Part shown: positions 40,609 through 48,515 of the stretch, piece by piece
How the letters are laid out: each line of letters begins with the position of its first letter
Numbering within the stretch: position 1 is the first letter of the stretch
Assembly (NCBI GenBank): GCA_017480225.1
Contig: JAFVBB010000015.1
Coordinates: 38,853 to 102,852 of the forward strand
Length of the DNA: 64,000 bases
Source: Bacteroidales bacterium
GTDB taxonomy: Bacteria; Bacteroidota; Bacteroidia; Bacteroidales; P3
Direction: 5' to 3'
The notes under the pieces: model-generated
Databases searched by the model: none
What the model was told of the DNA's origin: nothing
What the model saw: the letters and a program-made list of their open reading frames with translations, nothing else
Position numbers and translations under genes: made by a program

Positions 40609-40620
40609 CACACACCGACC

Positions 40621-42210
40621 ATGTACGACAGCGAACACGGACTGTACATAGCCCACTGCGACGAGGGCGACCTCTCGCTCGTGGGGCGCATGGCCAACCG
40701 CCATGGCCTCATTGCTGGAGCCACAGGCACCGGCAAGACCGTCACACTGCAAGTGATGGCCGAGACGTTCTGCCAGGCAGGCGTGCCATGCTTCATGGCC
40801 GACATGAAGGGCGACCTGAGCGGCATCAGCCAGGCCGGGCAGATGAGTTCGTTCATCGAGAAGCGCAAAGACGCCTTCGGCCTGCCCGACCCCAAGTTCC
40901 AGCCCTGCCCTGTGCGCTTCTACGACGTCTACGGCGAGCAAGGCCACCCCATCCGCGCCACGGTGAGCCAGATGGGGCCGCAGCTGCTGAGCCGCCTGCT
41001 CGGCCTCAACGACACGCAGGACGGCGTGCTGAACATCGTCTTCCGCATAGCCGACGAGAACGGCCTGCTCCTGCTCGACATGAAAGACCTGCGCGCCATG
41101 CTCGACTTCGTGGCGCGCCACGCGAAAGAGTACACCACCCTCTACGGCAACATCTCCACCGCCACCATCGGCGCCATACAGCGCTCGCTGCTGCAGCTCG
41201 ACAACCAGGGGGCTGACCGCTTCTTCGGCGAGCCCGCGTTCGACATCTTCGACCTGCTGCAGACCGAGGGCGGCAAGGGCGTGATGAGCGTGCTGGCGGC
41301 CGACAAGCTGATGCTCCAGCCCAAGCTCTACAGCACTTTCCTGCTGTGGCTGCTGAGCGAGCTGTACAGCACCCTGCCCGAGGTGGGCGACCAGGAGCTG
41401 CCGCGCCTGGTGTTCTTCTTCGACGAGGCCCACATGCTCTTCGACGACACCAGCAAGGCGCTGGTCGACAAGATAGAGCAGGTGGTGCGCCTCATCCGCT
41501 CAAAGGGCGTGGGCGTTTACTTCGTCACCCAAAGCCCCACCGACATTCCCGAAAGCATACTGGGACAGCTGGGCAACCGCGTGCAGCACGCGCTGCGCGC
41601 CTACACCCCCAAAGACCAGAAAGCGGTGCGCACAGCCGCCGACACATTCCGCGCCAACCCCGCCTTCCGCACCGACGAGGCCATAATGGGGCTTGAGACC
41701 GGCGAGGCCCTGGTGAGCTTCCTCGACGAGAAAGGTGCCCCCTCGGTGGTGCAGCGCGCAAAGGTGCTCTTCCCCCTGAGCCAGATCGGAGCCGTGACAG
41801 CCGAGCAAAGGCAGGCCATCATACGCGGCAGCCGCGTCTTCGGCAAGTACGACACCATGGTCGACCGCGAGAGCGCCTTCGAGGTGCTGCTGCGCCAGGC
41901 TGAGGCGGCTGCCGAGGAAGAGGAAGCGCTCGAGCCGGCAACACAGCACGACACCCCAGCGCCAAAGGCGCAGCCCAAGGAGAAGACCACTGCCAAGAAA
42001 AGCAACGGACTGGGCAGCAAGATACTGAAAACTGTGCTTACAGCCGCCACAGCCACACTGGCCACGGCGGCAGGAACGGCGGTGAGCGACGCTGTGAGCG
42101 GCAAGAAAACCAAGAGCAAGACCAGCGTGGGCCAGAAGATAGTGAAGAACGCCACCACCTCGGTGACACGCACACTTACACGCGACATACTGGGCAACCT
42201 GCTGAAATAA
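40621..42210 (+). CDS. DUF853 / YjgR-type HerA-like P-loop ATPase
   Basis: 529 aa. Walker [16 protein letters not shown] (about residues 33-47), then [16 protein letters not shown], the characteristic DUF853 segment, and Walker [18 protein letters not shown]. Further motifs are [20 protein letters not shown] and [20 protein letters not shown]. The C-terminal ~90 residues are low-complexity and basic, with an alanine-rich stretch ([18 protein letters not shown]). Members resemble HerA/FtsK-like helicases, but the cellular role is not established. It sits between a barrel protein and an M16 peptidase with 4 bp to the next start. Confidence 0.88.
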   Translation: MYDSEHGLYIAHCDEGDLSLVGRMANRHGLIAGATGTGKTVTLQVMAETFCQAGVPCFMADMKGDLSGISQAGQMSSFIEKRKDAFGLPDPKFQPCPVRFYDVYGEQGHPIRATVSQMGPQLLSRLLGLNDTQDGVLNIVFRIADENGLLLLDMKDLRAMLDFVARHAKEYTTLYGNISTATIGAIQRSLLQLDNQGADRFFGEPAFDIFDLLQTEGGKGVMSVLAADKLMLQPKLYSTFLLWLLSELYSTLPEVGDQELPRLVFFFDEAHMLFDDTSKALVDKIEQVVRLIRSKGVGVYFVTQSPTDIPESILGQLGNRVQHALRAYTPKDQKAVRTAADTFRANPAFRTDEAIMGLETGEALVSFLDEKGAPSVVQRAKVLFPLSQIGAVTAEQRQAIIRGSRVFGKYDTMVDRESAFEVLLRQAEAAAEEEEALEPATQHDTPAPKAQPKEKTTAKKSNGLGSKILKTVLTAATATLATAAGTAVSDAVSGKKTKSKTSVGQKIVKNATTSVTRTLTRDILGNLLK

Positions 42211-42214
42211 AGCC

Positions 42215-43468
42215 TTGACCGACTATCGCACACACCACCTCGACAACGGACTGACGGTAATCACCCACCGTGCCGACGACACGCCCATGGCCAGCGTCAG
42301 CCTGCTCTATGGCGTTGGCTCGCGCGACGAGCATCCCTCACGCACCGGCTTCGCGCACCTGTTTGAGCACTTGATGTTTGGAGGCACACCATCGGTGCCC
42401 GATTTCGACAGCGTGGTGAGCTCGGCAGGCGGCGAGTGCAACGCCTTCACCACCAACGACTACACCGACTACCACATGACACTTCCGGCCTCAGCCCTGG
42501 GCACCGCCCTGCGCCTGGAGGCCGACCGCATGGCCAACCTCGACATATCGCAACGCGCACTCGAGGTGCAGCAGCATGTGGTGACCGAGGAATACCACCA
42601 ACGCTACCTCAACGCCGCCTACGGCGACCTGTGGCTGCTGCTGCGTCCACTGTGCTACACGACTCATCCCTACCGGTGGCCAACCATCGGAGCCGACATC
42701 AGCCACGTGGGCGAGGCGACGCTCGGCGACGTGCGAGCCTTCCACAGCGCGCACTACCGCCCCGGCAACGCCATCCTGGCCATAGCCGCGCCGCTGGAGC
42801 ACGACGACATGCTGGCGCAGGCGGCCAGTGCATGGAGCTGCGGCGTGGCGGAGGCAGGCATCACCCCGACGGCGGCAGGCAGGCCGGCTGTGCCCGCCGA
42901 ACCTATGCAGCGCGAGCCGCGCCACCTTGACGCAAGGCGGCAGGTGCCGTCGACCAAGGTGTACCTGGCCTACCACATGCCCGACCACTTCCACCCTCTC
43001 TTCCGCGCCTGCGACCTGATAACCGACCTTCTCGGCAGCGGTGACAGCAGCCGGCTGCACCGCAGCCTGGTGCTGGAGAAAGAGCTCTGCACCAGCGTCA
43101 ACGCCTTCATCACCGGCGACATCGACGCGGGGCTGCTGGTGCTCAGCGCAACGCTGAAGCAAGGCGTGGAGGCCGACCGTGTGGCCGACGAGCTGCGCGG
43201 CGAGGCCAGCCTGCTGGCAAGCCGCGAGACCGACCCCTACGAGCTGCGCAAGGTGCAGAACCGCTACGAGAACACCTTCGTCTTCTCGCAATACAAGGCC
43301 GCCGACCGCGCTCTGGCGCTGTGCTATTACTCTTTCCTGGGCGACGCTTCGCTCATAGACCGCGAGCCGGAGCTCTACCACGCCGTCAGCGCCGACGACA
43401 TACAAACAGCAGCCCGGATGGTGTTCGACGCGAACCGCGAGAACTCACTATTTTACATGAAGTCATGA
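42215..43468 (+). CDS. M16-family zinc metallopeptidase
   Basis: 417 aa with a TTG start at 42215, 5 bp after the previous stop. The inverted zinc motif HLFEH is at residues 48-52, with the downstream glutamate in the LEVQQHVVTEEYHQRYLN region. The rest follows M16 subfamily B layout: SAHYRPGNAILAIAAPLEHD; YLAYHMPDHFHPLFRACDL; LLGSGDSSRLHRSLVLEKEL. A signal peptide is absent, so it is probably cytoplasmic, or exported with its partner by an unseen route. The stop overlaps the channel gene start by 4 bp (ATGA). Confidence 0.9.
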   Translation: MTDYRTHHLDNGLTVITHRADDTPMASVSLLYGVGSRDEHPSRTGFAHLFEHLMFGGTPSVPDFDSVVSSAGGECNAFTTNDYTDYHMTLPASALGTALRLEADRMANLDISQRALEVQQHVVTEEYHQRYLNAAYGDLWLLLRPLCYTTHPYRWPTIGADISHVGEATLGDVRAFHSAHYRPGNAILAIAAPLEHDDMLAQAASAWSCGVAEAGITPTAAGRPAVPAEPMQREPRHLDARRQVPSTKVYLAYHMPDHFHPLFRACDLITDLLGSGDSSRLHRSLVLEKELCTSVNAFITGDIDAGLLVLSATLKQGVEADRVADELRGEASLLASRETDPYELRKVQNRYENTFVFSQYKAADRALALCYYSFLGDASLIDREPELYHAVSADDIQTAARMVFDANRENSLFYMKS

Positions 43469-44430
43469 CGTTGAGGGAAAACATCGTGCAGCTGGCCGAC
43501 CGTGTCGTGGCGTGGTTCAAATCCGTCAACTGGGGCGGCATGGCACGACGGACAATCAACTTCATTGGCCGCGTGATGCACAAGTTGCTCTTCTCGTGGC
43601 TGCTGCCGAAGAAATGGCGCAACATCGACAAGCACCGCATCTTCGAGGTCATATTCAAAAGCGACACCCCGGCCGGCAAAAAGTTCGACGTGTGGCTGCT
43701 GGTGATGATAGTGCTCAACATCCTGGTGCTTGTGGCCGACAGCCTTTTCGGCTCCACCAGCACCATCACCTCATCGGCCCACCGCTCGCTCTCCTACTGG
43801 CTCATCAAGGCCCTGGAGTGGATGTTCACGCTGATTTTCACCTTCGAGTACTACCTGCGCATATACTGCCTCAAGCAACCCTGGAAATACGTCTTCTCCT
43901 TCTGGGGCATAATCGACTTCCTGTCGATATTCCCCTCCTACCTGAGCATCTTCATTCCGGCCACGCAGGCACTCACCGTGCTGCGCCTGCTGCGCGTGAT
44001 GCGCGTGTTCCGCATATTCCGCCTCGACCGATTCCAGACCGAGGCCCGTCACCTGATCAACGCCCTGCGCAACAGTGCGGTGCGCATCATCATCTTCATG
44101 CTCTTCGTGCTCGTGGCAGCAATCATACTCGGCACCATGATGTACAGCATCGAGGGCAAGCACAACCCGGCCTTCGACTCGGTTCTGACGGGCATTTACT
44201 GGGCTGTGGTGACCATCACCACGGTGGGCTTCGGCGACGTGACGCCGATAACCGCCGGCGGCCGCTTCCTTGCGGTGCTGATCATGCTCCTCGGCTACAG
44301 CGTGATAGCCGTGCCCATGGGCATCATCGCAGGAGAGACCATCATGGAGAGCAAGCGCGCCAAGAAGAAGCGCAACCGCACGATAGTAGGCTCCGAGTAC
44401 GACGAAGAGGAAGAGGCCATCAAGAACTGA
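43465..44430 (+). CDS. voltage-gated-type potassium channel (six-TM ion transport protein)
   Basis: 321 aa from ATG at 43465. Six hydrophobic segments fit S1-S6. S4 is basic (LTVLRLLRVMRVFRIFRLDR), the pore loop carries the selectivity filter TVGFGD (in AVVTITTVGFGDVTPITAGG), and S6 is AVLIMLLGYSVIAVPMGIIA. The cytoplasmic ends are charged (ESKRAKKKRNRTIVGSEYDE). Filter sequence GFGD rather than GYGD occurs in some K+ channels. Last gene of the barrel-DUF853-M16-channel operon. Upstream in-frame ATGs lie inside the M16 gene and are rejected. Confidence 0.92.
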   Translation: MTLRENIVQLADRVVAWFKSVNWGGMARRTINFIGRVMHKLLFSWLLPKKWRNIDKHRIFEVIFKSDTPAGKKFDVWLLVMIVLNILVLVADSLFGSTSTITSSAHRSLSYWLIKALEWMFTLIFTFEYYLRIYCLKQPWKYVFSFWGIIDFLSIFPSYLSIFIPATQALTVLRLLRVMRVFRIFRLDRFQTEARHLINALRNSAVRIIIFMLFVLVAAIILGTMMYSIEGKHNPAFDSVLTGIYWAVVTITTVGFGDVTPITAGGRFLAVLIMLLGYSVIAVPMGIIAGETIMESKRAKKKRNRTIVGSEYDEEEEAIKN

Positions 44431-44486
44431 CCGCCTCCCTACCCCACCCATTTTCCCACCTGAGCAACCCGCGGAGGCTGCCAAAG

Positions 44487-44600
44487 CCGTCTGTTCTCCG
44501 ATTGATGTCCGATTGTTCTTCGATTGTTCTCCGATACTAAATCGAAGAACAATCGAAGAACAATCGAAGAACAATCGGAGAACAATCGAAGAACAGACGG
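44487..44600 (+). repeat. family A 11-bp-unit inverted-repeat element, copy 4 (114 bp)
   Basis: Ends CCGTCT / AGACGG. The left arm has four units, GTTCTCCGATT, GATGTCCGATT (the rare variant also present in copy 1), GTTCTTCGATT and GTTCTCCGAT; centre ACTAA; the right arm has five inverted units, one more than copies 1-3, accounting exactly for the extra 11 bp. Flank GTGTTGACACGG. It lies 56 bp after the channel gene stop. The remaining intergenic DNA to 44827 shows nothing else recognisable. Confidence 0.92.
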
Positions 44601-44827
44601 TGTTGACACGGACCTGACACCTCATCAGCACTGAAAACCAGCCAGTTACACTCATTTCCTTATCTTTTCTAAACATAACAGCCTGGATATTAACCATTGA
44701 CAGCCGCTTTGCAGGGGGCATAAGGTGCCATGACACGGCCTCGCCGCTTGCGCTTTGCCGACAAGAGAGAGGTTTCGGTCGCGCGCGACCTTGTGTTAAA
44801 TATTCATAAATCGGCTGTTGACACATC

Positions 44828-44855
44828 TTTGAATTGAAATATTGTCGTAATTTTG
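44828..44855 (+). promoter_or_regulatory. promoter of the ferritin-gpx-ohrR-radical SAM operon
   Basis: -7 box TAATTTTG at 44848-44855, 45 nt before the ATG. TTTG at 44828-44831 is the nearest -33-like sequence (16-nt spacing, shorter than usual). Confidence 0.6.
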
Positions 44856-44900
44856 CGTCGTGGACGACAGAATGACTGATTAACATAAAACACTATTGAT

Positions 44901-45356
44901 ATGGATTTTACAACTTCAAAACAGGTATCCCAGATGATTGTTAGCGAGCTCAGCGGCAGCTCGTATGTGCACAAGATGCAGGGTTTGCTCTTCAAATCGA
45001 TGGGTTTTGAGAAACTCGGACAGAAGTACCTCGGCCACTACGACGAGGAGATGGCATGGGTGGAGAAGTACGCCAACCGCCTGCTCGACCTGGGCGGCGA
45101 GCTTAAGGTGTGCCTGCACCAGGAGGCAGACCTCGTGGCCGACCCCAAGGCCTACATCGAGGCCGACCTCAAGCTGCAGCGCGAGGGGGTGGACCAGCTT
45201 TACAAGCTCATGCCCGCCCTGGCGGCCGACCCCACCACCTACGACATCACCAAGGCCTACCTGCTCGACGAGGAGGAGGACCTCTACTGGAGCGAGCAGC
45301 AGCTCGACCTCATCGAGAAGATTGGCCTGCAGAACTGGCTTGTGAGCCAGATGTGA
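44901..45356 (+). CDS. ferritin-like (bacterioferritin-type) protein
   Basis: 151 aa, almost entirely helical, with carboxylate and His residues at ferritin-like spacing. GHYDEEMAWVEKYANRLLDLGG (about 45-66) contains the E-x6-Y and D-E-E / H-type metal-ligand pattern, and a later helix LLDEEEDLYWSEQQLDLIEKIG carries the second carboxylate set (E-x-x-x-W...Q). It probably forms a di-iron site and an iron-storage or iron-sequestering assembly. The C-terminus is short compared with classical Bfr. It is the first gene of an operon with a peroxidase and a peroxide-sensing regulator, which fits a role in limiting Fenton chemistry. Confidence 0.8.
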   Translation: MDFTTSKQVSQMIVSELSGSSYVHKMQGLLFKSMGFEKLGQKYLGHYDEEMAWVEKYANRLLDLGGELKVCLHQEADLVADPKAYIEADLKLQREGVDQLYKLMPALAADPTTYDITKAYLLDEEEDLYWSEQQLDLIEKIGLQNWLVSQM

Positions 45357-45359
45357 CCC

Positions 45360-45980
45360 ATGGGACGTATTTTCAAACTTGCCGCGCTGCTGGTGGCCAT
45401 GGCCGCCGCCACGGTGCAGGCGCAAACAAAAGACACAATGGCAACGATATTCGATTTCACCGCCACAGCCAGCAATGGCAAGGAGATAAACTTCAAGGAC
45501 TTTGAGGGCAAGGTGCTGCTCATCGTCAACACCGCCAGCAAGTGCGGCTTCACCCCGCAGTTCGACGGCCTGGAGAAGCTCAACGAGGCCTACCGCGACC
45601 GCGGCCTGGTGGTCATAGGGTTCCCCTGCAACCAGTTCGCCAACCAGGATCCGGGCAGCGACAGCGAGATAGAGGGCTTCTGCCGCGTGAACTACGGCGT
45701 GACGTTCCAAATCATGAAGAAGGTCGACGTCAACGGCGCCGACGAGCACCCGGTGTTCACCTTCCTCAAGCAGCAGGCACCGACCGAGGAGGTGCACGGC
45801 CTCAAGGCCAAGGTGGCCACGGCCGCCTTCTCGAAGATGAGCAAGAGCGTGGAGAAGCCGAGCGACGTGAAGTGGAACTTCACCAAGTTCCTGGTGGCCA
45901 GGGACGGCACCACCGTGGAGCGCTTCGCCCCCACCACCGAGCCGGAGAAGATAGAGTCGGCAATAGAAAAACTGCTCTGA
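45360..45980 (+). CDS. glutathione peroxidase family protein, exported
   Basis: 206 aa. N-terminus MGRIFKLAALLVAMAAATVQAQ is a Sec signal peptide, so the enzyme should act in the periplasm. The peroxidatic cysteine (Cys62) is in VNTASKCGFTPQFDGLEKLN; the second motif is VVIGFPCNQFANQDPGSDSE, and WNFTKFLVARDGTTVERFAP carries the conserved Trp-Asn. A Cys replaces selenocysteine and the family usually takes electrons from thioredoxin-like donors. The insertion LKQQAPTEEVHGLKAKVATA is longer than in minimal members. It starts 3 bp after the ferritin-like gene stop. Confidence 0.93.
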   Translation: MGRIFKLAALLVAMAAATVQAQTKDTMATIFDFTATASNGKEINFKDFEGKVLLIVNTASKCGFTPQFDGLEKLNEAYRDRGLVVIGFPCNQFANQDPGSDSEIEGFCRVNYGVTFQIMKKVDVNGADEHPVFTFLKQQAPTEEVHGLKAKVATAAFSKMSKSVEKPSDVKWNFTKFLVARDGTTVERFAPTTEPEKIESAIEKLL

Positions 45981-45984
45981 ACGG

Positions 45985-46425
45985 ATGCACGAACAGCTGA
46001 AACTGGACAACCAGATCTGCTTCCGCATCTACACGGCGCAGCGGCTGCTCACCCAAGCCTACCGACCCCTGCTGGAGCCGATAGGCTTAACCTATCCGCA
46101 ATATCTGGTGATGCTGGTGCTGTGGGAGAAGGACAACCAGCTGGTGGGCAACCTCTGCCGCAGGCTGATGCTCGACACAAACACCATCACCCCCCTGCTG
46201 CAGCGCATGGAGAAGGCCGGGCTGGTGGTGCGCACGCACGGCATAGCCGACGGAAGGCAGACGCTGGTGAGCCTCACGAAGAAAGGCCGCTCCATTGAGG
46301 AACAGGCCAAGGACGTGCCCGCGTGCCTGACGCAGTGCTGGCAGGGCGAGGAGATGCCCAGCCTGGAGGCGGTGCAGCAGTTTGTAGCCACACTTGACAC
46401 AATGATAAACATGCTGAAGAAATGA
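45985..46425 (+). CDS. OhrR-type MarR-family peroxide-sensing regulator
   Basis: 146 aa. A winged-helix MarR protein whose N-terminus LDNQICFRIYTAQRLLTQAY carries the conserved Cys12 that senses organic hydroperoxides in OhrR. Two further cysteines near residues 108-112 (PACLTQCWQGEE) could act as resolving thiols, as in 2-Cys OhrR. The recognition segment is LCRRLMLDTNTITPLLQRME; the wing is VVRTHGIADGRQTLVSLTKK. It lies 4 bp after gpx and overlaps the radical SAM gene by 4 bp. By inference it controls its own operon. Confidence 0.88.
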   Translation: MHEQLKLDNQICFRIYTAQRLLTQAYRPLLEPIGLTYPQYLVMLVLWEKDNQLVGNLCRRLMLDTNTITPLLQRMEKAGLVVRTHGIADGRQTLVSLTKKGRSIEEQAKDVPACLTQCWQGEEMPSLEAVQQFVATLDTMINMLKK

Positions 46426-47516
46426 ACGACCTGGCACAATTCATGACCGACAACCTGCGCGACCTGGTGCAGACCGGCTACCGCAGCGTGCTCAACAACC
46501 CGCGCGAGGCTCGGTTTGCCCTGCAGCTGCAGCGCACGATGGCCCGCGGCGACCGCCGCCGCAAAAAGACCCTCAAGGAAGAGGGGCTGGCCGTGCCGCC
46601 ATTCCTCATCTGCTCCATCGCCACCACATGCAACCTGGCGTGCAAGGGCTGCTACGCCCGCAACAACGGCATAGCGGGCGACACCCCCACCAAGCCCACC
46701 CTCACGCCCGACGAGTGGCACAAACTGTTCACCGAGGCAGCGCAAATGGGCTTCAGCGTGGCTCTGCTGGCAGGCGGCGAGCCTCTCACCCGCCGCGACC
46801 TGCTGACGGGCATTGCCAGCGTGAAAGACATGCTCTTCCCTGTGTTCACCAACGGCACCCTCATCGGGCCGCAGTACATAGAGTTTTTCAAGAAGAACCT
46901 CAACGTGCTGCCCGTCATCAGCCTTGAGGGCGACGCCATGGCCACCAACGCGCGACGCGGCAAGGGTGTGCACGAGCGCGCCATGCTGAGCATGGAAATG
47001 CTGCGCGACGCGGGTCTCTTCTTCGGCACAAGCATCACCGTGACCACCGAGAACAAGGAGGCCGTGACCGACGCCGCATACGTGGAGAAACTGCACTCGC
47101 TGGGCTGCAAACTGGTGTTCTACGTGGAGTATGTGCCGATAGAGAAAGGCACGGAGCACCTGGCCTTCGGCGACGACGACGTGCAGTGGATGGAGCGCAC
47201 CGTGGACGAGTTGCGCCACGCGCGCACCGACATGATCTTCGTGTCGTTCCCCGGCGACGAGAAACTGCTCGACGGCTGCATGGCCGCAGGGCGCGGATTC
47301 TTCCACATCGGCCCCGACGGCGCAGCCGAGCCCTGCCCATTCTCGCCCCACAGCGACACCAACGCCGCCCGCGACGGACTGCGCGCCGCACTGCGCTCAC
47401 CTCTCTTCACCAAGCTGCGCGACGCGAGCGCGCTGAGTTGGGAGCATACCGGCGGCTGCACCCTCTACGAGCACCGCGACGAGGTAGAGGAACTCATTGC
47501 CCAGCCCGGAGCTTGA
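46422..47516 (+). CDS. radical SAM protein with Cys-rich C-terminus
   Basis: 364 aa. The radical SAM motif CNLACKGCYARNNG places the [4Fe-4S] ligands at Cys70, Cys74 and Cys77. The partial TIM barrel follows (VALLAGGEPLTRRDLLTGIA; VISLEGDAMATNARRGKGVH). The C-terminal half has GCMAAGRGFFHIGPDGAAEPCPFSPH and HTGGCTLYEHRDEVEELI, a SPASM/twitch-like arrangement of cysteines for an auxiliary cluster. No peptide precursor is visible next to it. Product unknown; its place behind ohrR suggests induction under peroxide stress. The 3' end overlaps the convergent exo/endonuclease-phosphatase gene by 23 bp. Confidence 0.88.
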   Translation: MNDLAQFMTDNLRDLVQTGYRSVLNNPREARFALQLQRTMARGDRRRKKTLKEEGLAVPPFLICSIATTCNLACKGCYARNNGIAGDTPTKPTLTPDEWHKLFTEAAQMGFSVALLAGGEPLTRRDLLTGIASVKDMLFPVFTNGTLIGPQYIEFFKKNLNVLPVISLEGDAMATNARRGKGVHERAMLSMEMLRDAGLFFGTSITVTTENKEAVTDAAYVEKLHSLGCKLVFYVEYVPIEKGTEHLAFGDDDVQWMERTVDELRHARTDMIFVSFPGDEKLLDGCMAAGRGFFHIGPDGAAEPCPFSPHSDTNAARDGLRAALRSPLFTKLRDASALSWEHTGGCTLYEHRDEVEELIAQPGA

Positions 47517-48483
47517 GGTGCAGCATCAGCGGCAGGTGGTCGCTCAACCCGCCTTCATAGCGCGGCCCCTGGTTGGTGCGTTTCGGACGCACCCCGGGGC
47601 CGCGCCTCTCGTCGGTCAGAAGGTGGTCGTACCTGCCCAGCTTCATCTCGCCAACCAGCCAGTTGTCGGCCGCAAGCAACAGGACATGGTCTATGTAGCG
47701 CCAGCTGCCCTGGTATTTGTGGCTGCCCCAGCCGGTCGGAAGCCTTGACGTGAGAAGCTTGATGCCGTCGGGGTTGATGCTGTCCTTACCGAAGGCCATG
47801 CCTTCAGCCAGCGGCGGCTCGTCGGCAGTGCTGTTCATGTCGCCCATTGCCACCACCGCAGCTCCGGGGTGCAAGGCGGCGGCATCCAGCATCAGCTGGC
47901 GCAGTCTGGCCGCAGCCTCCATGCGATGACGCTCTGCCTCGTCGCCGCCTCGTTTCGACGGCCAGTGATTGAGCAGCAGCACCACAGTGTCGCCGTCGAC
48001 TGTGTGCCCCACCACGTGCAGTATGTCGCGCGTGAAGTATCCCCCGGCCGTGTCGCTGAGGTTCACCCTTCGGCTGCTGTCGACCACAAAACGGTCAGTC
48101 CTGTACAGCAATGCCACGTCGATGCCACGGCGGTCGGGCGAGTCGAAATGCACGTAGCGGTAAGGCACCTGCGCCAATGGAGTGCCGCGCGTCAACTCGC
48201 GCAGCACATAGGCATTCTCCACCTCGGCAAGCCCCACCACATCGGGCAGGTTCATCATCACAAGCGTCTTGTACAGTCCCTGCAACTTCTCGCGCAGTTT
48301 CCACTGCGTCCAGTGGCGGTCGCCTTTGGGGGTGTACTCATCGTCGTTGGTGCGAGGGTCGTCGCGGGTGTCGAACAGGTTCTCCACATTCCACCACGCC
48401 GCCGTGAAATGGTGCCAGTCTGCCATGCCTTGATTTAATGAAAAAAACAGGGAGGCCGCGAGGATTGTAAGAAAATGCCCCAT
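47494..48483 (-). CDS. endonuclease/exonuclease/phosphatase family protein, exported
   Basis: 329 aa. The N-terminus MGHFLTILAASLFFSLNQGM is a signal peptide. EEP-fold motifs appear in order: WWNVENLFD (Asn-Glu), DVVGLAEVEN (catalytic Glu), VVLLLNHWPSKRGGD, VVAMGDMNSTADEPP (Asp/Asn pair) and GGLSDHLPLML (Asp-His). Extracytoplasmic members in Bacteroidota often act on nucleic acids or phospho-substrates; the substrate cannot be assigned. It follows the EF-hand gene by 32 bp, and its 3' end overlaps the radical SAM gene on the opposite strand. Confidence 0.88.
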   Translation of the reverse strand: MGHFLTILAASLFFSLNQGMADWHHFTAAWWNVENLFDTRDDPRTNDDEYTPKGDRHWTQWKLREKLQGLYKTLVMMNLPDVVGLAEVENAYVLRELTRGTPLAQVPYRYVHFDSPDRRGIDVALLYRTDRFVVDSSRRVNLSDTAGGYFTRDILHVVGHTVDGDTVVLLLNHWPSKRGGDEAERHRMEAAARLRQLMLDAAALHPGAAVVAMGDMNSTADEPPLAEGMAFGKDSINPDGIKLLTSRLPTGWGSHKYQGSWRYIDHVLLLAADNWLVGEMKLGRYDHLLTDERRGPGVRPKRTNQGPRYEGGLSDHLPLMLHLKLRAGQ

Positions 48484-48515
48484 AGCCTCCCTTGGGCTTG
48501 CGTGTTAGTTGACGG

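Noticed and set aside
39841-41433. 523-codon minus-strand frame opposite the barrel and DUF853 genes
   Set aside because: It spans the end of one well-supported gene and the start of another and has no domain.
44487-44600. Family A elements as plain Rho-independent terminators
   Set aside because: No T-run follows either arm, stems are far longer than needed, and other genes here have classical terminators. A role in 3'-end formation is still possible.
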